From assembly GCA_963921195.1 (NCBI GenBank), contig OY992538.1, forward strand, positions 82,211,904 to 82,275,903: a DNA stretch of 64,000 nt, given 5' to 3'. Source of the stretch: Pegoplata infirma (Eukaryota; Arthropoda; Insecta; Diptera; Anthomyiidae). Below are positions 34,609-46,224 of the stretch, in pieces; within the stretch, counting starts at the first letter, position 1, and each line of letters opens with the position of its first letter. The notes under the pieces are model-generated. The model did no database searches and was not told the DNA's origin. It worked only from the letters and a program-made list of their open reading frames with translations. Both the position numbers and the translations under genes were made by a program.

Positions 34609-37023
34609 CACTCAAAAAAAAAACGTGGGTATTCAATACTAAAAATTTAGCTACGAGTACTAATGTTTTAGTCCAAAAGGACCTAGTGCAGGAATTGGTA
34701 ATCAATACTAAAATTTGTTACTAATATCTAGTACATGAAAAATACTAAAAAAACAGTAAATATTACTGCAATTTACTACAATTTTAGTAAATATAATTAC
34801 TAAAAAAATCATAAGTATTTTAAATTTTTGCCCTATTTAGTAAAAAAAATTACTAATTTTAGTAAATAAAATTGCTAATTTTAGCTAATAAAATTACTAC
34901 CTATATCAATTTTAATAAATAAAAATCAGAAAAAAATTCTATATAAATGATTTTTTATTTCACTTCGGTTATAAGATATACTTAATTACATGTCTTCTTG
35001 CGCTGCTTAAAAATGTAGCGTAGATTGTACCACGTCAGGTATTTGAAAATATAAATTTTGTCGCCATTCCATTGAAATATATTTTGGAAACGATTGCTAA
35101 AAATATAAAAAAGAAATAATATTTTCTCAATACATGTTGAAATGTAAGTACAAACATTTTACTACAGAGGGTGTTTTTTTACTTACATTTTTTTGGTATA
35201 CGTGTGTGTATTCATAACATTCTTCTTCAGCTTGAGTTTTTTTCACAGCCATTGAAATGACAAACGATTTAACAAAAAAATTGATGTAGTTTTATTATTA
35301 ATGGCATTTTGTTTAATATACATATTTAAATAAAGAACATATTTAACTAATTAGTTTAAGACTACACAATTTAATTAAATAAATTAAGAATAGATTTTTT
35401 TTTACAAACACTCCGTGACCGTGTATCGCGTTGTTTCTGTTTTAATTTTTCTTCGCACTAAACAAACAGAAAAATCAGTTGGTAGCACTGAGTTAAATGC
35501 AAGCAAACTTGGTGTTCGCACACACTGCAGCAGCAAGCAGCAGACGGCAAGGAATACAAAGAACTGTGTTTAATTATAAATTTATACAATAAGTACTTTT
35601 TGTATTTACAGCTTGGGGTATGCTTTTTTTAATGTTAAGAAATAAAAAATGCGTCTTTTTAGTGAAATTATAATTAAATAGAGTACTCTTGATTTTTTCT
35701 ATCTGCTGCTTGCTGCTGAATTGTGAAGAAGCATGTGCTCGCTATTACAACCAGTGTTGCCATTATCAATATGAAAAAAAAAACGCAAAAATAGTAGGAA
35801 AACGGTAAAAATTTACAAAAAAAAATCAGCGACAAGAAAAAAGAAATAATTTTAAAAGATGGAAAAGGTGCTTTTTAAGGTTACAAGGATAAAAAGCAAA
35901 AAAAAAAAACAATAATAAAAATATTTGTTTTTATCATAAAATAAAAAAATACGCTGATACAATCAGGAGTAAAAATAATATTACAGTCATATTACTTTAA
36001 AAACAATTCGTGCTGGATTTAGCGCTCTCCGACCACCCAAAAAGCTAATTGGCGCTTTTCCCCTTTTTCATTTATCGCTTTCTTTCTAGAACTAATCATT
36101 TGAGAAAAAATTTACATTTCACAACAGAAACGTCCTAATAACAGTCTTAGATTCATATTTTTCATGTAGTTGTTGTAGTAGAACCAAAGAAATGGAAAAC
36201 TTTGTTTAAAATTAAAAAAAAAAATGTTTCAATTTTTAGACTTATTTTGTGAATAGGCCTGATGATTTAATATTTTTTTTTTTACCTTTAATTAAAATTA
36301 TTTTTTAACTTAATTCATATTTAGCGGTTTTTAGCGCTTTTTGAGTCACTGTTTTGCGCGTTTTGCCTGTTACATAATTTTCGAAAATAACCCCAAATTT
36401 CTATATTTAAATCTGTCAAAAATACATATTTTGATTGCATTATTACAAAAATACAACTCCATAACCAAAAAAATAAAATAAAACACAGTCTGATTTTACC
36501 CAATTTTATTAGGTCTTGGGCTTGAGTTTCAAATTTCAGCAAAATCTATTGATAATATAAAAATCACAAATAACAAAAAAAATGTCGCGAAAAAATGGAA
36601 ATACACTATAAATACCCTATTTTTAAAAACGCATATTTAAAAAACGGCAAGATCAAAAAAGCACCAGCAAATACCCGAAATGAAACATAATGGCAACACT
36701 GAATTTAAATTTAACGATTTTGCGAAAAAAAAGGTTGGTAGCTCTGCCTGTAAACAGGCGCCCCTTACGGAATAATTACTAACAAAAATAAATTAAAAAC
36801 CCATTAAATTACTGTATATTAGTACTTTTATGAACTAAAAATAGTAAAAAAATTAGTAAAACCAACTACCAATAAAAATTACTCATAAGCAGTAAGAAAT
36901 ACTAATTTTAGCACTTTGAAGATACTAAAAAAACTACTGTAATACTGGTAATTGGTAACTTATTAGTAGATTTGGGTTACCAACGCACTTACTAATTTTT
37001 TTACTGTAGAATTATTTTGAGTG
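34609..37023. mobile_element. CACTCAAAA element of 2,415 bp (parent-like form of the 259-bp MITE)
   Basis: Starts CACTCAAAAAAAAAACGTGG (then GTATTCAATACTAAAAATTT) and ends CTGTAGAATTATTTTGAGTG, with TA on both sides (34607-34608, 37024-37025). The outer parts match the 259-bp MITEs at 54022, 54626 and 59420. The interior has an inverted pair AGCAGCAAGCAGCAGA / TCTGCTGCTTGCTGCT (35,525 and 35,700) and no transposase. Confidence 0.75.
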
Positions 37024-37353
37024 TAGTATTAAGATTGTGACTAAAATTTTCATTGCCAAATTTCTTAAAAGAAACCTACTGCTGCACAAAAATTTTGTTT
37101 TTAATCATCAAAATGGTCCAGGAGTTTTTCAACTACAGAAACATTCGTTAACTACAAAACTACAATTCTAATATTATAATTATGATAGCAAATGTTATTA
37201 CAAAATGGCTTATTCACCACTGAAACGGTAACTTGATAATAAAAACTATATGATCTTCTAAAATTAATTTAAAAATCTTCTAAAAATAATTTAATTTTTC
37301 AAATTTTAAAACTACAGAAATATCTATGAATTTAAAACTACAATTCTAGCATA

Positions 37354-38293
37354 CCCAGCAGAAATTTTGCTGAACTGGCAGCAGCTTTTGGAAAGGAAAC
37401 TTTAGTCAAGGAGGGCATCCAAACCTGCTGAATTCATGCATGATTCTCTAAGGCGATGTCACACTTTAGAGCGCTAGTTGGATACACCGAAAAAGCGCTC
37501 TTAAGAAGCTCTGAAATCACGTCTTTTTAGAGCGCTGATAAAAGCGCTAAAAAGATGCAGTGAATTTATGTACCTATTCAGAGCTGATTTAAGCAGAATA
37601 AAGATGAAACACATTTAACTATTTCTGAAAAACAATTGGAAAATCTGAAAAACAATTGACTATATCTGAAATACAATTGGAAAATCTTTAAATATAATTG
37701 GAAATTTTTGAATTATAAATGGGAATTTATGAAACATAATTGTAAATTTTTGAAATGTAGTTGAAAATTTTTTGGTTATAAATGGAAATTTCTGAAACAC
37801 AATTGGAAATTTTAAAAATATAATTGGAAATTTTTGAAATATAATTGGAATTTTTAAAATATGATTGGATATTTTATGCAATATAAAGTGGAATGGTGTA
37901 AGTACTTAAAACATTATTTTAAATACATACTAAAAAATATTTTAAAATCTGACCTATTTATTATCATCATTCAAAATGTGTTAAAGGTGTTATGATTAAA
38001 GCACTTTTTGCAGCGCCGATAATTGCGCAATTATGATGCAGTCAAATCATGTGTCTTTGTCCAAAACTCATGTTTTTTCATTCAAAAAGTGTTGAATATA
38101 TTAAAAAGGAAAGCAACTGTAAATTTTTATCGAAAAATAATTTATATTATAAGTTTTATATAAAAAATCTTAAGAAAAAATTTAAATTTTTTCCCCTTAC
38201 TTTTACTGCATCCTCAAGAGCGCTCTTTGGATGCGCTTCGGTATGCTATAAAAATATGCTGTGTCGCCAAAATCTCGATTTATTTTTGCTGGG
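37354..38293. mobile_element. CCCAGCAGAAA-ended element with AGCGCT motifs, TA-flanked, 940 bp
   Basis: Starts CCCAGCAGAAATTTTGCTG and ends TTATTTTTGCTGGG with TA on both sides (37352-37353, 38294-38295). Subterminal motifs AGAGCGCTAGTTGG, AAAAGCGCTCTTAAG, TAAAAGCGCTAAAAAG and CAAGAGCGCTCTTTGG are inverted and repeated. It contains a 21-bp repeat array end at about 37610-37898. Confidence 0.65.
37610..37898. mobile_element. diverged single-arm copy of the 21-bp-repeat foldback family
   Basis: About 13 diverged units related to AATTGGAAATTTTTGAAATAT (21 bp) end in GTGGAATGGTG followed by TA. The length and terminus match 8972-10184 and 26280-26418, but the unit sequence is distinct. Only one arm is present. 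The flank AGTACTTAAAA resembles the flank at 26421. Confidence 0.65.
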
Positions 38294-38542
38294 TATTGTC
38301 TAAAACTTGGTGTATAAAATTTTTTAAAACAAAACTTCTGCTGCAAAAAATCAAAATTTTAGTCTCCTAATTGACGTTATTGACCTAAGGAGTGAGATCA
38401 TAAAAATGTTAACACACATTTTTGCCTACAACTTTGGTGTAAAGCTTCCAAATTTTTTTTTTTTCGGCAGTTTACATTTTAAAAATATGTCAGTTAATAA
38501 ATTAATTTACATCATGAGTTTTAATTTGCAATTTTTTACACA

Positions 38543-39550
38543 ATGGACGATGAAAGAAAAGTGCGTTCAAAAATAATTAAATATTTTCAACAAAACCAAA
38601 CATGGACATACAAAAAAATTGCCAAAGAAACTAATGTATGCCGCCAAACAGTTTCAAAAGTGGTAAAAAGGTATCTGGAACACCTAACAATTGAAAGGAA
38701 GCCGGGAACAGGAACAACGACTGGTTATCGTAACATTGGTAAGGCATATAAAGTTAAAAGCATCCTTAAGAGAGCTCCTAACACATCTGGCAGAAAAACA
38801 GCTCGGTTAGCCCAATGCTCAGACTTTTTTGTACGTAAAGTGAAACGTAAGGCGGGACTAAAGTCCTACAAAGTTCAAAAAGTTCCCGATAGAAACGCTT
38901 TTAAAAATTTGGAGGCCAAAACCAGAGCTAGAAAATTGAAATCAAATTTTATAAAAAAATACAACTGTTGTGTAATGGACGACGAAACTTATGTCCTGGC
39001 TGATTTTGCGCAGCTCCCTGGTCAAGAATTTTATGTTTCCGATGTTCGAGGAAATGTTGCGGAAAAATTTCGGTCAAAAAAGCAAACGAAATTCCCCAAA
39101 AAATTCCTAGTATGGCAAGCCATATGTAGCTGCGGCCAAAGAAGCCAGTCATTTGTGACATCTGGCTCTATAAACAGCGAAATTTATATCCAGGAGTGTT
39201 TGCAGAAGAGACTTCTTCCGTTCTTGAGTCAGCACAATGTATCCACTTACTTTTGGCCCGATTTAGCATCTTGTCACTACAGCAAGAAAGCGCTGGAGTG
39301 GTATAATGATAATAATGTGGTTTTTGTACCAAGAGAGGCAAATCCACCAAACTGCCCGGAGCTCAGGCCAGTGGAGAGATATTGGGCTCTTGTTAAAAAA
39401 GAATTAAAGGGCACAAAAAAGGTCTCCCAGGACATGCAAGATTTCAAACGTAGATGGACCACCTGCTCTAAAAAGGTGACAGAAACTACCATAAAAGCCT
39501 TAATGGGAGGGTTTCTGGAAAAAGTAGATAACTTTGTTCGTAGTGGTTAG
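38543..39550 (+). CDS. DD37E transposase (ITmD37E-like), intact
   Basis: A 335-residue cut-and-paste transposase that would act in the nucleus on its own terminal repeats and integrate at TA. An N-terminal helix-turn-helix lies at about residues 17-45 (TWTYKKIAKETNVCRQTVSK), with a second DNA-binding half at about 80-112 (GRKTARLAQ..., basic KVKRKAGLKSYK). The catalytic triad is D147 in VMDDETY, D240 in FWPDLASCHY and E278 in PELRPVERYW. The 37 residues between D240 and E278 give the DD37E spacing first described in mosquito ITmD37E elements. KFPKKFLVWQAICSCG (184-198) is typical of that group by memory. Length is normal (family about 330-350). The ATG at 38543 gives the full HTH. No frameshift or stop; all three catalytic residues are present. 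Antisense frames over it are shadows. Confidence 0.95.
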   Translation: MDDERKVRSKIIKYFQQNQTWTYKKIAKETNVCRQTVSKVVKRYLEHLTIERKPGTGTTTGYRNIGKAYKVKSILKRAPNTSGRKTARLAQCSDFFVRKVKRKAGLKSYKVQKVPDRNAFKNLEAKTRARKLKSNFIKKYNCCVMDDETYVLADFAQLPGQEFYVSDVRGNVAEKFRSKKQTKFPKKFLVWQAICSCGQRSQSFVTSGSINSEIYIQECLQKRLLPFLSQHNVSTYFWPDLASCHYSKKALEWYNDNNVVFVPREANPPNCPELRPVERYWALVKKELKGTKKVSQDMQDFKRRWTTCSKKVTETTIKALMGGFLEKVDNFVRSG

Positions 39551-39596
39551 AGTTCCATGCGGTTTTTTTGTTATGATTTTGTATTAAATTTTATTT

Positions 39597-39602
39597 AATA
39601 AA
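39597..39602 (+). promoter_or_regulatory. polyadenylation signal of the transposase gene
   Basis: AATAAA lies 47 bases after the transposase stop codon and before the right terminal repeat, so the transcript could end inside the element. Confidence 0.6.
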
Positions 39603-39918
39603 AATTTGGTTTGAAGTCTTAAAATTCAGTAGTCTGTTTTTTATTTAACTTTATGTGTGTTAACATTTTTATGATCTCACTCCTTACATAAATATCTAGA
39701 ACTACAAAACTACAATTATAGCAATATGTTGTAAGTGGTTGCTGACGCTTTACGTCAGCACACATACATATACTCTGAGGTCCGTTGAGATACCACGGGA
39801 CGGTAATTGGGTTCCCCTACTAGTCCCTACCGTTAAACCAATTTGAGCTCCTAATAAAACTTTTAAGATATTGATTTTTGACATCCAAAAAATCAGAAAG
39901 ATCGTGCTGCCCCATAAG

Positions 39919-40303
39919 TAGTGTCCGACCGAACAGTTCGGCCAAAAAACGTCATTTAATCAAAAAATTTGGTATTTGGAATTACTTTTAACAACTTTTT
40001 AATATGGGGTAGAATGGTTGAGGCGATGGAAGACGATTCTGAGTGTAAAATTTAAGAACGAGTACGAAGTTAAGCCTTAATTTCGAAGTTCGGTAACCGA
40101 ACTTTTTTCAATTTGGCCGAACGTTCGGTTACCGAACATCTAAATTGGTGCTTAACTTCGCCCTCGCCATTAAATTTGAAAGCCAGAATAGTCTTCTATC
40201 GCCTAAACAAACAAACTGCCGTCTGAAAAAGCTGTTAAAAATGCTTGCAAATATTAATTTTGGACAATACCGTTTTTTGGCCGAACTGTTCGGTCAGACA
40301 CTA
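39919..40303. mobile_element. non-autonomous hAT-type element, 385 bp, complete
   Basis: Ends TAGTGTCCGACCGAACAGTT and AACTGTTCGGTCAGACACTA; an 8-bp duplication CCCATAAG flanks both sides (39911-39918, 40304-40311). The interior has GGCCGAACGTTCGGTTACCG blocks and an inverted pair around TTAGATGTTCGGTAACC. A 68-codon frame is not recognisable. Same family group as 1550-1948. Confidence 0.88.
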
Positions 40304-40311
40304 CCCATAAG

Positions 40312-41253
40312 TCAAGTGTGTGATCTGAAAGTAGCAATCAATACCAGATAAAGTGTTCTACAGTTTCCAACTCCCCCTCATAACTTCGTCAGAAGTCATT
40401 TTACGGCACATTTATCCGCTCATTTTACGGCACATTTATCCGCCCTTGTAAAATGACAAGAAAAACTTGTTATTTTTATTTTTTGCTACCTCCTATTTGA
40501 CAAGTATTCCGTGTAATTTTACAAGCTTCTACCAATAATTTTGTAACTTTACAAGCTTTTTACCAATAAAATTGAAAAATTACAATTTTTTGACGTGATA
40601 AAACTTACAAGGAGGTGTCGTGATTTTATTAGATTTTTTGCTACCTCATATTTTACAGGAATTCCTAGTAAAAACTAAGACCTTTTTTGTGATTTTACAA
40701 GCTTTTTACCAATAAAATTGTTGATTTATAATTTTTTGGCGCAATAAAACTTACACGGATTCACGTGAAATTAATAGATTTTTTTGTAAAAAACCTTGGA
40801 AATTTGTAAAATTACCAAAAAAATTTCCATTGAAAATTTTTTGTTGGTAAACATGGAAAACTGTCAAATATTAGTAAAATGGGATTACGAGACTTTTTCG
40901 AGTAATTTGACAAGGTTTTTTTTTGGTGTACCGTCCAAATCTCTCCTCTTAGAAGTGATATCAGCTCACTTGTGTAGTCTGACACGACAATCCATGTGCC
41001 CATCTCTGATAAGTCTGCGTTGTGGAACAAAAAGTCTTAAAAATTTATTATTTTAACTTTACAAAAAAGAACTACTTGCGGGAAAATGTTTTTTTCCCAG
41101 TTTTTTTATGTTTTTGAACATTTCTACTAAAGTGACAATTGTCAGATTGGTTTAAAAAAAGGTGTTTTGTGTATTCAAAATCACGTTTATACATTGCTTA
41201 TTTTTCGAGTTATTGAGGTATGAACTTGGGAAATTCTGAATTTTAAGGTCATT
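40312..41253. other. AT-rich DNA with short direct repeats
   Basis: ATTTTACGGCACATTTATCCGC occurs twice in succession (40,397 and 40,421). TTTTACAAGCTTTTTACCAATAAAATTG also recurs (about 40,548 and 40,695). No recognisable protein; frames of 72-86 codons on both strands overlap and carry no family motif. Confidence 0.5.
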
Positions 41254-41256
41254 TTA

Positions 41257-42216
41257 CAAGGAAGGTCTTTCATAGGGCACCCACCGATTGTCCTGAAACC
41301 TGCATATATGAAAGAGGCGAGCAAAAGAAGAGTTACCTGTTTTTTCTTAGCTGCCCAATCTCACATTTAGCGGGTTAAAGGGGAGGGGGAAAAACTATAT
41401 TTTTTCGTTTTTTGAGGAGTTTTCCCATTTCTTTAAAAGAAACTATATGAACATTTAATACAGATCGAAAGGTTTTTTGAAGGCCTAGCCAATGGCGTAT
41501 CGGTAGTGTCCAAATTCGGCTTCCTTAAGTTCGTTATTGTCAAAAATGTATAAACGTCAGGGTACACAGAAAAAATTTGAAACTAATTTCAATCAACAAA
41601 AACGCGGATTCAGTCAATTTTTTTATTGAAATTCCTCCAATTATACCAATCATCAAATTGTAGGTGATTGATTGGACATTTTTTCAATCAAACATTTTGT
41701 CGATTTTGATAAAAAATTTGATCAATTTTTTATTTATAGTTAATCAAATGACAAAATTATCAAAAAATTCATCTTTTTTGCTTTCCTATATTTTGCCACA
41801 GAAAAAAAGGCAAAACCCGATTATTTTGTATATTTTTGAATTAATGTATTCAAATAAATTAAAGCGAAAAAAATCTGGTATGTTGATAACTTTTAATTCG
41901 ACAGTTAATAAAAATAGCAAAAAATTTAATCAAAACATTGACTCATTTAAATTTTGTTGATCAATAGATTTAATTGAACATTTTTAGCCAATAATTTTTT
42001 GTGTGTATGGAGATGTATATATGTACGAGCACCAAAATCATATCATGGCGAAAGTCCTGCCAGTTCGGCTTTTATTCGGATTTTCCCGAGAGCCCATATT
42101 TTTCCATTTTTAAATATGAGATTGGGCAGCTTAAAAAAAACAGGTAACTCTTATTTTTCTCCCCTAATTCCAACATTCAAGTTTCAGGACAATCGCCCTG
42201 TGAAAGACCTTCCTTG
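41257..42216. mobile_element. foldback-type element, TTA duplication, with nested MITE
   Basis: Starts CAAGGAAGGTCTTTCATAGG and ends GTGAAAGACCTTCCTTG; TTA flanks both ends (41254-41256, 42217-42219). Further arm blocks are TGTCCTGAAACCTG / AGTTTCAGGACAATCG, GAGTTACCTGTTTTTT / AAAACAGGTAACTC, and GCCCAATCTCA / TGAGATTGGGC. The loop carries the 441-bp element 41565-42005. The 3-bp TTA suggests PIF/Harbinger-type movement. Confidence 0.75.
41565..42005. mobile_element. CACAGAAAA-ended element, TA duplication, 441 bp
   Basis: Starts CACAGAAAAAATTTGAAAC and ends AATAATTTTTTGTGTG, TA on both sides (41563-41564, 42006-42007). Internal TTGATTGAAATTTC / GATCAATTTTTT blocks are partly palindromic. 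Partial copies at 21418-21795 and 26206-26275. A 98-codon frame inside is not conserved in those copies. Confidence 0.75.
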
Positions 42217-42833
42217 TTAGAGACGCTTGAACTTATTATCTTTACCGCGGATATTTTTTATAGTAGCCTTGCAATACTCAGAAGTGATTTAGCCGGTTTC
42301 GTGAAAAAAAGACATCAAAAATTAAAAAGTAGTGTATCCAAAAAAATCGCCGATTTTCAAAAACCAGTTTTCGGTTTATTCGAAAAATCTAAAATTTAAA
42401 ACCCGGTTTCGGTTTTTATATAAAAAACCGGTCAACCGGTTTTTTCCGGTTTTTTAATAATTTTTTATTTCTATTTAAAGAAACGAAATTTGTTAATTAA
42501 ATAGAAGAAAATTAGATACAAAATTATATTATTAACTTTACTTAACTTGAAACTTATAAAAACGTTTGGTTTTATATTCTAAATTTATCAGGGTATTCAC
42601 TTCAGAAATTTTTGGCCCTTGCAACAGTGCAATATTGCAACTTTAAAAAAAAAATGCCGCAGAGTTTTGTACTCTTGCCCAAAAAATTAAATCATGATAA
42701 TGTTCTATTTAATAAAAACTTTTTACGAATAACCCTCACATATTTGCAAAAAAATATGTAAGATTAAAAAAATAATCGGAAAAAATAACTCCAAGAAATT
42801 TCTCAAATTTATCAATATTTACAAAAAATTTGG

Positions 42834-43523
42834 AAAACTACAGAAAAACTATGCTAATTTAACAGAGTTCACCGTACTTTTCCAGCTAGCAACATTACTT
42901 GGTAATTTTACTAAAAAACTCTGTAAATGATTTTTATAAAAAAAACTGTTAATTTACAGAAAATATTGGTTAAATATTAGCGTCTTTTGACAAAAAAAAC
43001 TCTGTTGTTTTACTATAAAACTCTGTAAAATGTTTTGGACAAAAAAACTGTTAATTTACAGAGTCTGTATTGGTTAAATAAAATATTGGTTAAATAAAGC
43101 ACCATTTAGCAAAGAAAAACTCTGTTATTTTACATATATTTGTAAAATGTATTTGATGCAACCAAAATTTTATAGAAAAAACTTTGTAGTTAAATGCAGT
43201 TTATTTTGGAATTTTCTTTTTTAAGTTTTCTGTGAAATTAATGTTTAAAATACCGACGAAACTTAGTTTTTGGTTACAAAAAATACAAAGTATTTTGCTA
43301 AAATCTATATTTTTGCAGAAATATTTGTTAATTATCTGTAAAATAAAGATTACGAGGTTAAAGCTAATATAACAGATAAAACTTAGTTTTTTGTCACAAA
43401 AAATTCAAAGTATTTTCTTTAAATCTGTATGTTGACAGAAAACTCTGTCAAATATCTGTTGAATTGAGATTACAGTCATTTTATGTATTTTTAATGTATT
43501 TTACAGAGTTATTATTTTGAGTG
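42834..43523 (-). mobile_element. 5'-truncated copy of the 52655-53459 element
   Basis: Shares, in reverse order, ACAGAGTTATTATTTTGAGTG at its right end with TA following, and CTGCTAATTTAACAGAGT-like, TTTCCAGCTARCAAC and AAACTCTGTAAA blocks. The opposite terminus is missing. Confidence 0.7.
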
Positions 43524-43771
43524 TAAGAACAAATCAAGAAAATACAAAAAAAATGAGTCAGAAAAATGCAGATATATTCAAAAAAAATCACAAAATTCAG
43601 AAAGAAAAACAACTAGAAAATTTAGAAAAATCTGAATATATAATTTTTTTTTTTTTTTATTTATAATTAAATAAAAAAGTATAAAGAACTAATGCAAACA
43701 AATTTTTCCTCAACAAAAAGAAATGTACAAGCTAAAAAAAAACTAAATAAAAAAAAAATAATAATAAGTTG

Positions 43772-43850
43772 ACAGACCACGGATTCGATCAGCGAACCTT
43801 CTGTTTTCCAGTCTGGCTCACTTCCGCAAGGCCACCGTAGCTTATTTAAA
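43772..43850 (-). ncRNA. tRNA-like / SINE-like segment followed by T-runs
   Basis: Minus strand: GTGGCCTTGCGGAAGTGAGC (A-box-like region) then AAGGTTCGCTGATCGAATCC (B-box-like), then GTGGTCTGTCAACTTATT and long T-runs that would terminate RNA polymerase III. It is too decayed for a tRNA call. It resembles two other tRNA-like segments in the window (23402 and 59796). Confidence 0.4.
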
Positions 43851-44739
43851 CAATGAGTTAAATTTTCATATGTTTCTCTTGCTTGTAGATACATATTCGA
43901 TTTTCAAATATACTGGTTAGTATTGCCATGTGGTAATATTTTATTGGAAAAAATTTGCGATGATGGTAACAAATCTAATTGGAAATGCGATATTTGGTAT
44001 GGCAATACTACGTTAATCGAGTGACACCTAGCGCCGCTAGGTGTCACTACCAAAACTATGTGTTTTTTTTTATTTTATTTATTAATTTTAAATTATTGTC
44101 GAAGTTTACGGTTGTAATAAAATGAAAACTGTAATTCTCATTTTCTTTTTTGTTTAATCGTTAGCTTATATAGTCAAACTGAGGTGGCGTCCTGCAACTT
44201 TTTTAAAATTATACCCCAGCCTAAAAACATTATCATGTTAAAATAATAATAATTTTTTTATTTTTCTATTACCTTTTACATGATGTCGTTGCAAGAAAAT
44301 ATTCGAAATTTATTTTAATAGTAATACAATTGCTTCTATTCACAAAGAAACTAGCAAAAAAGTTGCAATTTTGAAATTTCGATATTTTGCAAAAATTTCT
44401 GACGTGAAAAAAAAACAATTTTTGGGTCCTGGTTGTGTTATAGTTTTGGGGTATTTTCAATAAAATTTGATTTTTGTTAAAAATTCACGTTCGATTTTTG
44501 TTTTACAAAATATCGCTCAAAATTTTGGACAAAAATCGCTTTGAATTTTTTCTATAAATTACAAAGTGACACCAATGTTATTGGTTACTCATAAAAAAAT
44601 AAACCGGTTAAACCGACCTAAAACACCGGTTTTTCGAATAACCGCATTTGAATAAAAACCGAAACCGGCCGAGTTTTTGAAAATGAAAAAAACCGGTCCA
44701 CCGGTTTTCGGTTTCGGTTTTGGATACTCTATTAAAAAG

Positions 44740-46224
44740 TTTATGTTTCATAACCTAATTTTTTACAACAAAATTACTTAAGGATAAATGGAAATAATTC
44801 AATTATTCTTTAATTTCATCGATTATTCCTCAATCTAAAGTGGGAGTATTGTCCTACAAAGTTACAAAAAATAACTGTCAATGTCGTCTTAAAAACTCAG
44901 CATAAAATGCAATAAAAACAAGTAAGAAAATTGCTACAAAACTACAAATTCTGCAATTATTTTAAAAAAGCTCAAAATTCCTCAAAAACTTGCAGTTATA
45001 TCAAAATCAACAATGCTACTTCAAAGCTACAACAATTTCGACACTTATTAATCTACAAAATGGCAATTTTTGTGTTAGGATTGTAACTGCAATCTAATGA
45101 CTCAAAACGATTATAAGAGTGTTATTCATAATACTTAAAGTGTACTTAAAGTAGGTTTATTTGACAAATATTCATGCAATATCAGTCAAATAAACCTACA
45201 TTAGATTTAATTTACTCATTATGAATAGCCCCCTCAGACTACAAAGCTACAAAAAAATTTAAATTGTTACGGAAAGGGGAATTACAAGATTTTTAATACC
45301 ACTTGTATATATTTGTTGCCCAAAAAAGCACAACTCCATGTATTTTAAACAAATAAAATCATAAAAAAAGGAAAAAAAGGCGGCAACTCTATAAACAATA
45401 AACGCAGAAAAATAGAATAGCAAAACAAAGTATTGCTAAACAACAAAGTAAAACTAAAATCTTTAACATATAGATAGACATCATCATAAGATTGTCTTCT
45501 TTTTCTTTTTACAAACAATAGAGTAAAATCATGCTTAAAGCCCTAATCACATACTCAAGAAGCTTTAAAGTGCATGCCACAAAAGACAGACAATTCAACC
45601 ATACGTATGTGTGTAATAAGAAAGAAAATAAAGAATATTCCGTTTTTGCTGCTACATCATAAAACCTGTTAAAAAGCACAGCAGCAGCAACAGCAACAAA
45701 CAATCTTCACATGCGTCATTACAATAATATTGTTGTGTTTTTGTGGTGATGGTGGTGATGGTTGTGGTGCTGCATTATTATTAAGCGTAACTTCACAATC
45801 TAAGATGCGACAAATACTTTGAACAGCTACAATGAACAACAACAATGAACACAAAAAACTAAAGCAAACTACTTGTTACATTCTACATACTTACACCATA
45901 AGCTGCAGCTGATAAATAAAGATTGACAGCAGAGGATTTTCTATAATGCAGGCATGTAGTCAAAGGCAAATACTTTGTGCGTTGACAATGCATGCAGACA
46001 CTGAAAGAAATTTATTTAAACTATATGTAGGTGGGTTTGACTTTAAGCATACACAGAATGATGATTTTTTATTAGATCAATGTTTTTTTTTCATAAAATG
46101 TATGAAACATTTCATTGCATTTATGAAAATATAATTCTTTTTATAAATTTTCTATATATGAAACTTTTTTATTAAATCTATGAACGTTTTCATCATTGTT
46201 AATAAATTTTTCAAAAATTTTATG
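44740..46224. other. AT-rich background with CTACAAAACTACAAA motifs and microsatellites
   Basis: No gene. CTACAAAACTACAAA-type motifs at 44,935, 45,020 and 45,240; CAGCAGCAACAGCAAC near 45,680 and GGTGATGGTGGTGATGGTTG near 45,745. Frames of 61-64 codons on the minus strand follow the microsatellites. Possibly host intronic DNA. Confidence 0.4.

Larger units (their letters stand above)
38388..39684 (+). mobile_element. complete DD37E Tc1/mariner-superfamily transposon, 1,297 bp
   Basis: Perfect 32-bp terminal inverted repeats begin AGGAGTGAGATCATAAAAAT and end CTCACTCCT; TA flanks both sides (38386-38387, 39685-39686). One intact transposase gene fills most of it, with 155 bp of leader after the left end and a 3' region containing AATAAA. 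Perfect termini and an uninterrupted frame, against heavily decayed neighbours, mean a recent insertion that may still be mobilisable. Confidence 0.93.
42330..44731. mobile_element. hAT-type element, 2,402 bp with inserts, 8-bp duplication
   Basis: Starts TAGTGTATCCAAAAAAATCG and ends CGGTTTTGGATACTCTA; TTAAAAAG flanks both sides (42322-42329, 44732-44739). Subterminal repeats of AACCGGTTTTCGGTTT type occur at both ends. The interior holds a truncated CACTC-type element (about 42834-43523), a tRNA-like segment (43772-43850) and a dispersed repeat with GAGGTGGCGTCCTGCAAC (44,180). That repeat is also at 57,290-57,390 (inverted) and 63,645-63,710. No hAT transposase frame remains. Confidence 0.85.

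Noticed and set aside
38949..39492. Three antisense frames of 60-71 codons over the transposase
   Set aside because: Shadows of the real transposase gene.
45508..45854. Two cysteine/valine-rich minus-strand frames of 61-64 codons
   Set aside because: Built largely on GCTGCTGCT- and CACCACC-type microsatellites; no supporting signal.
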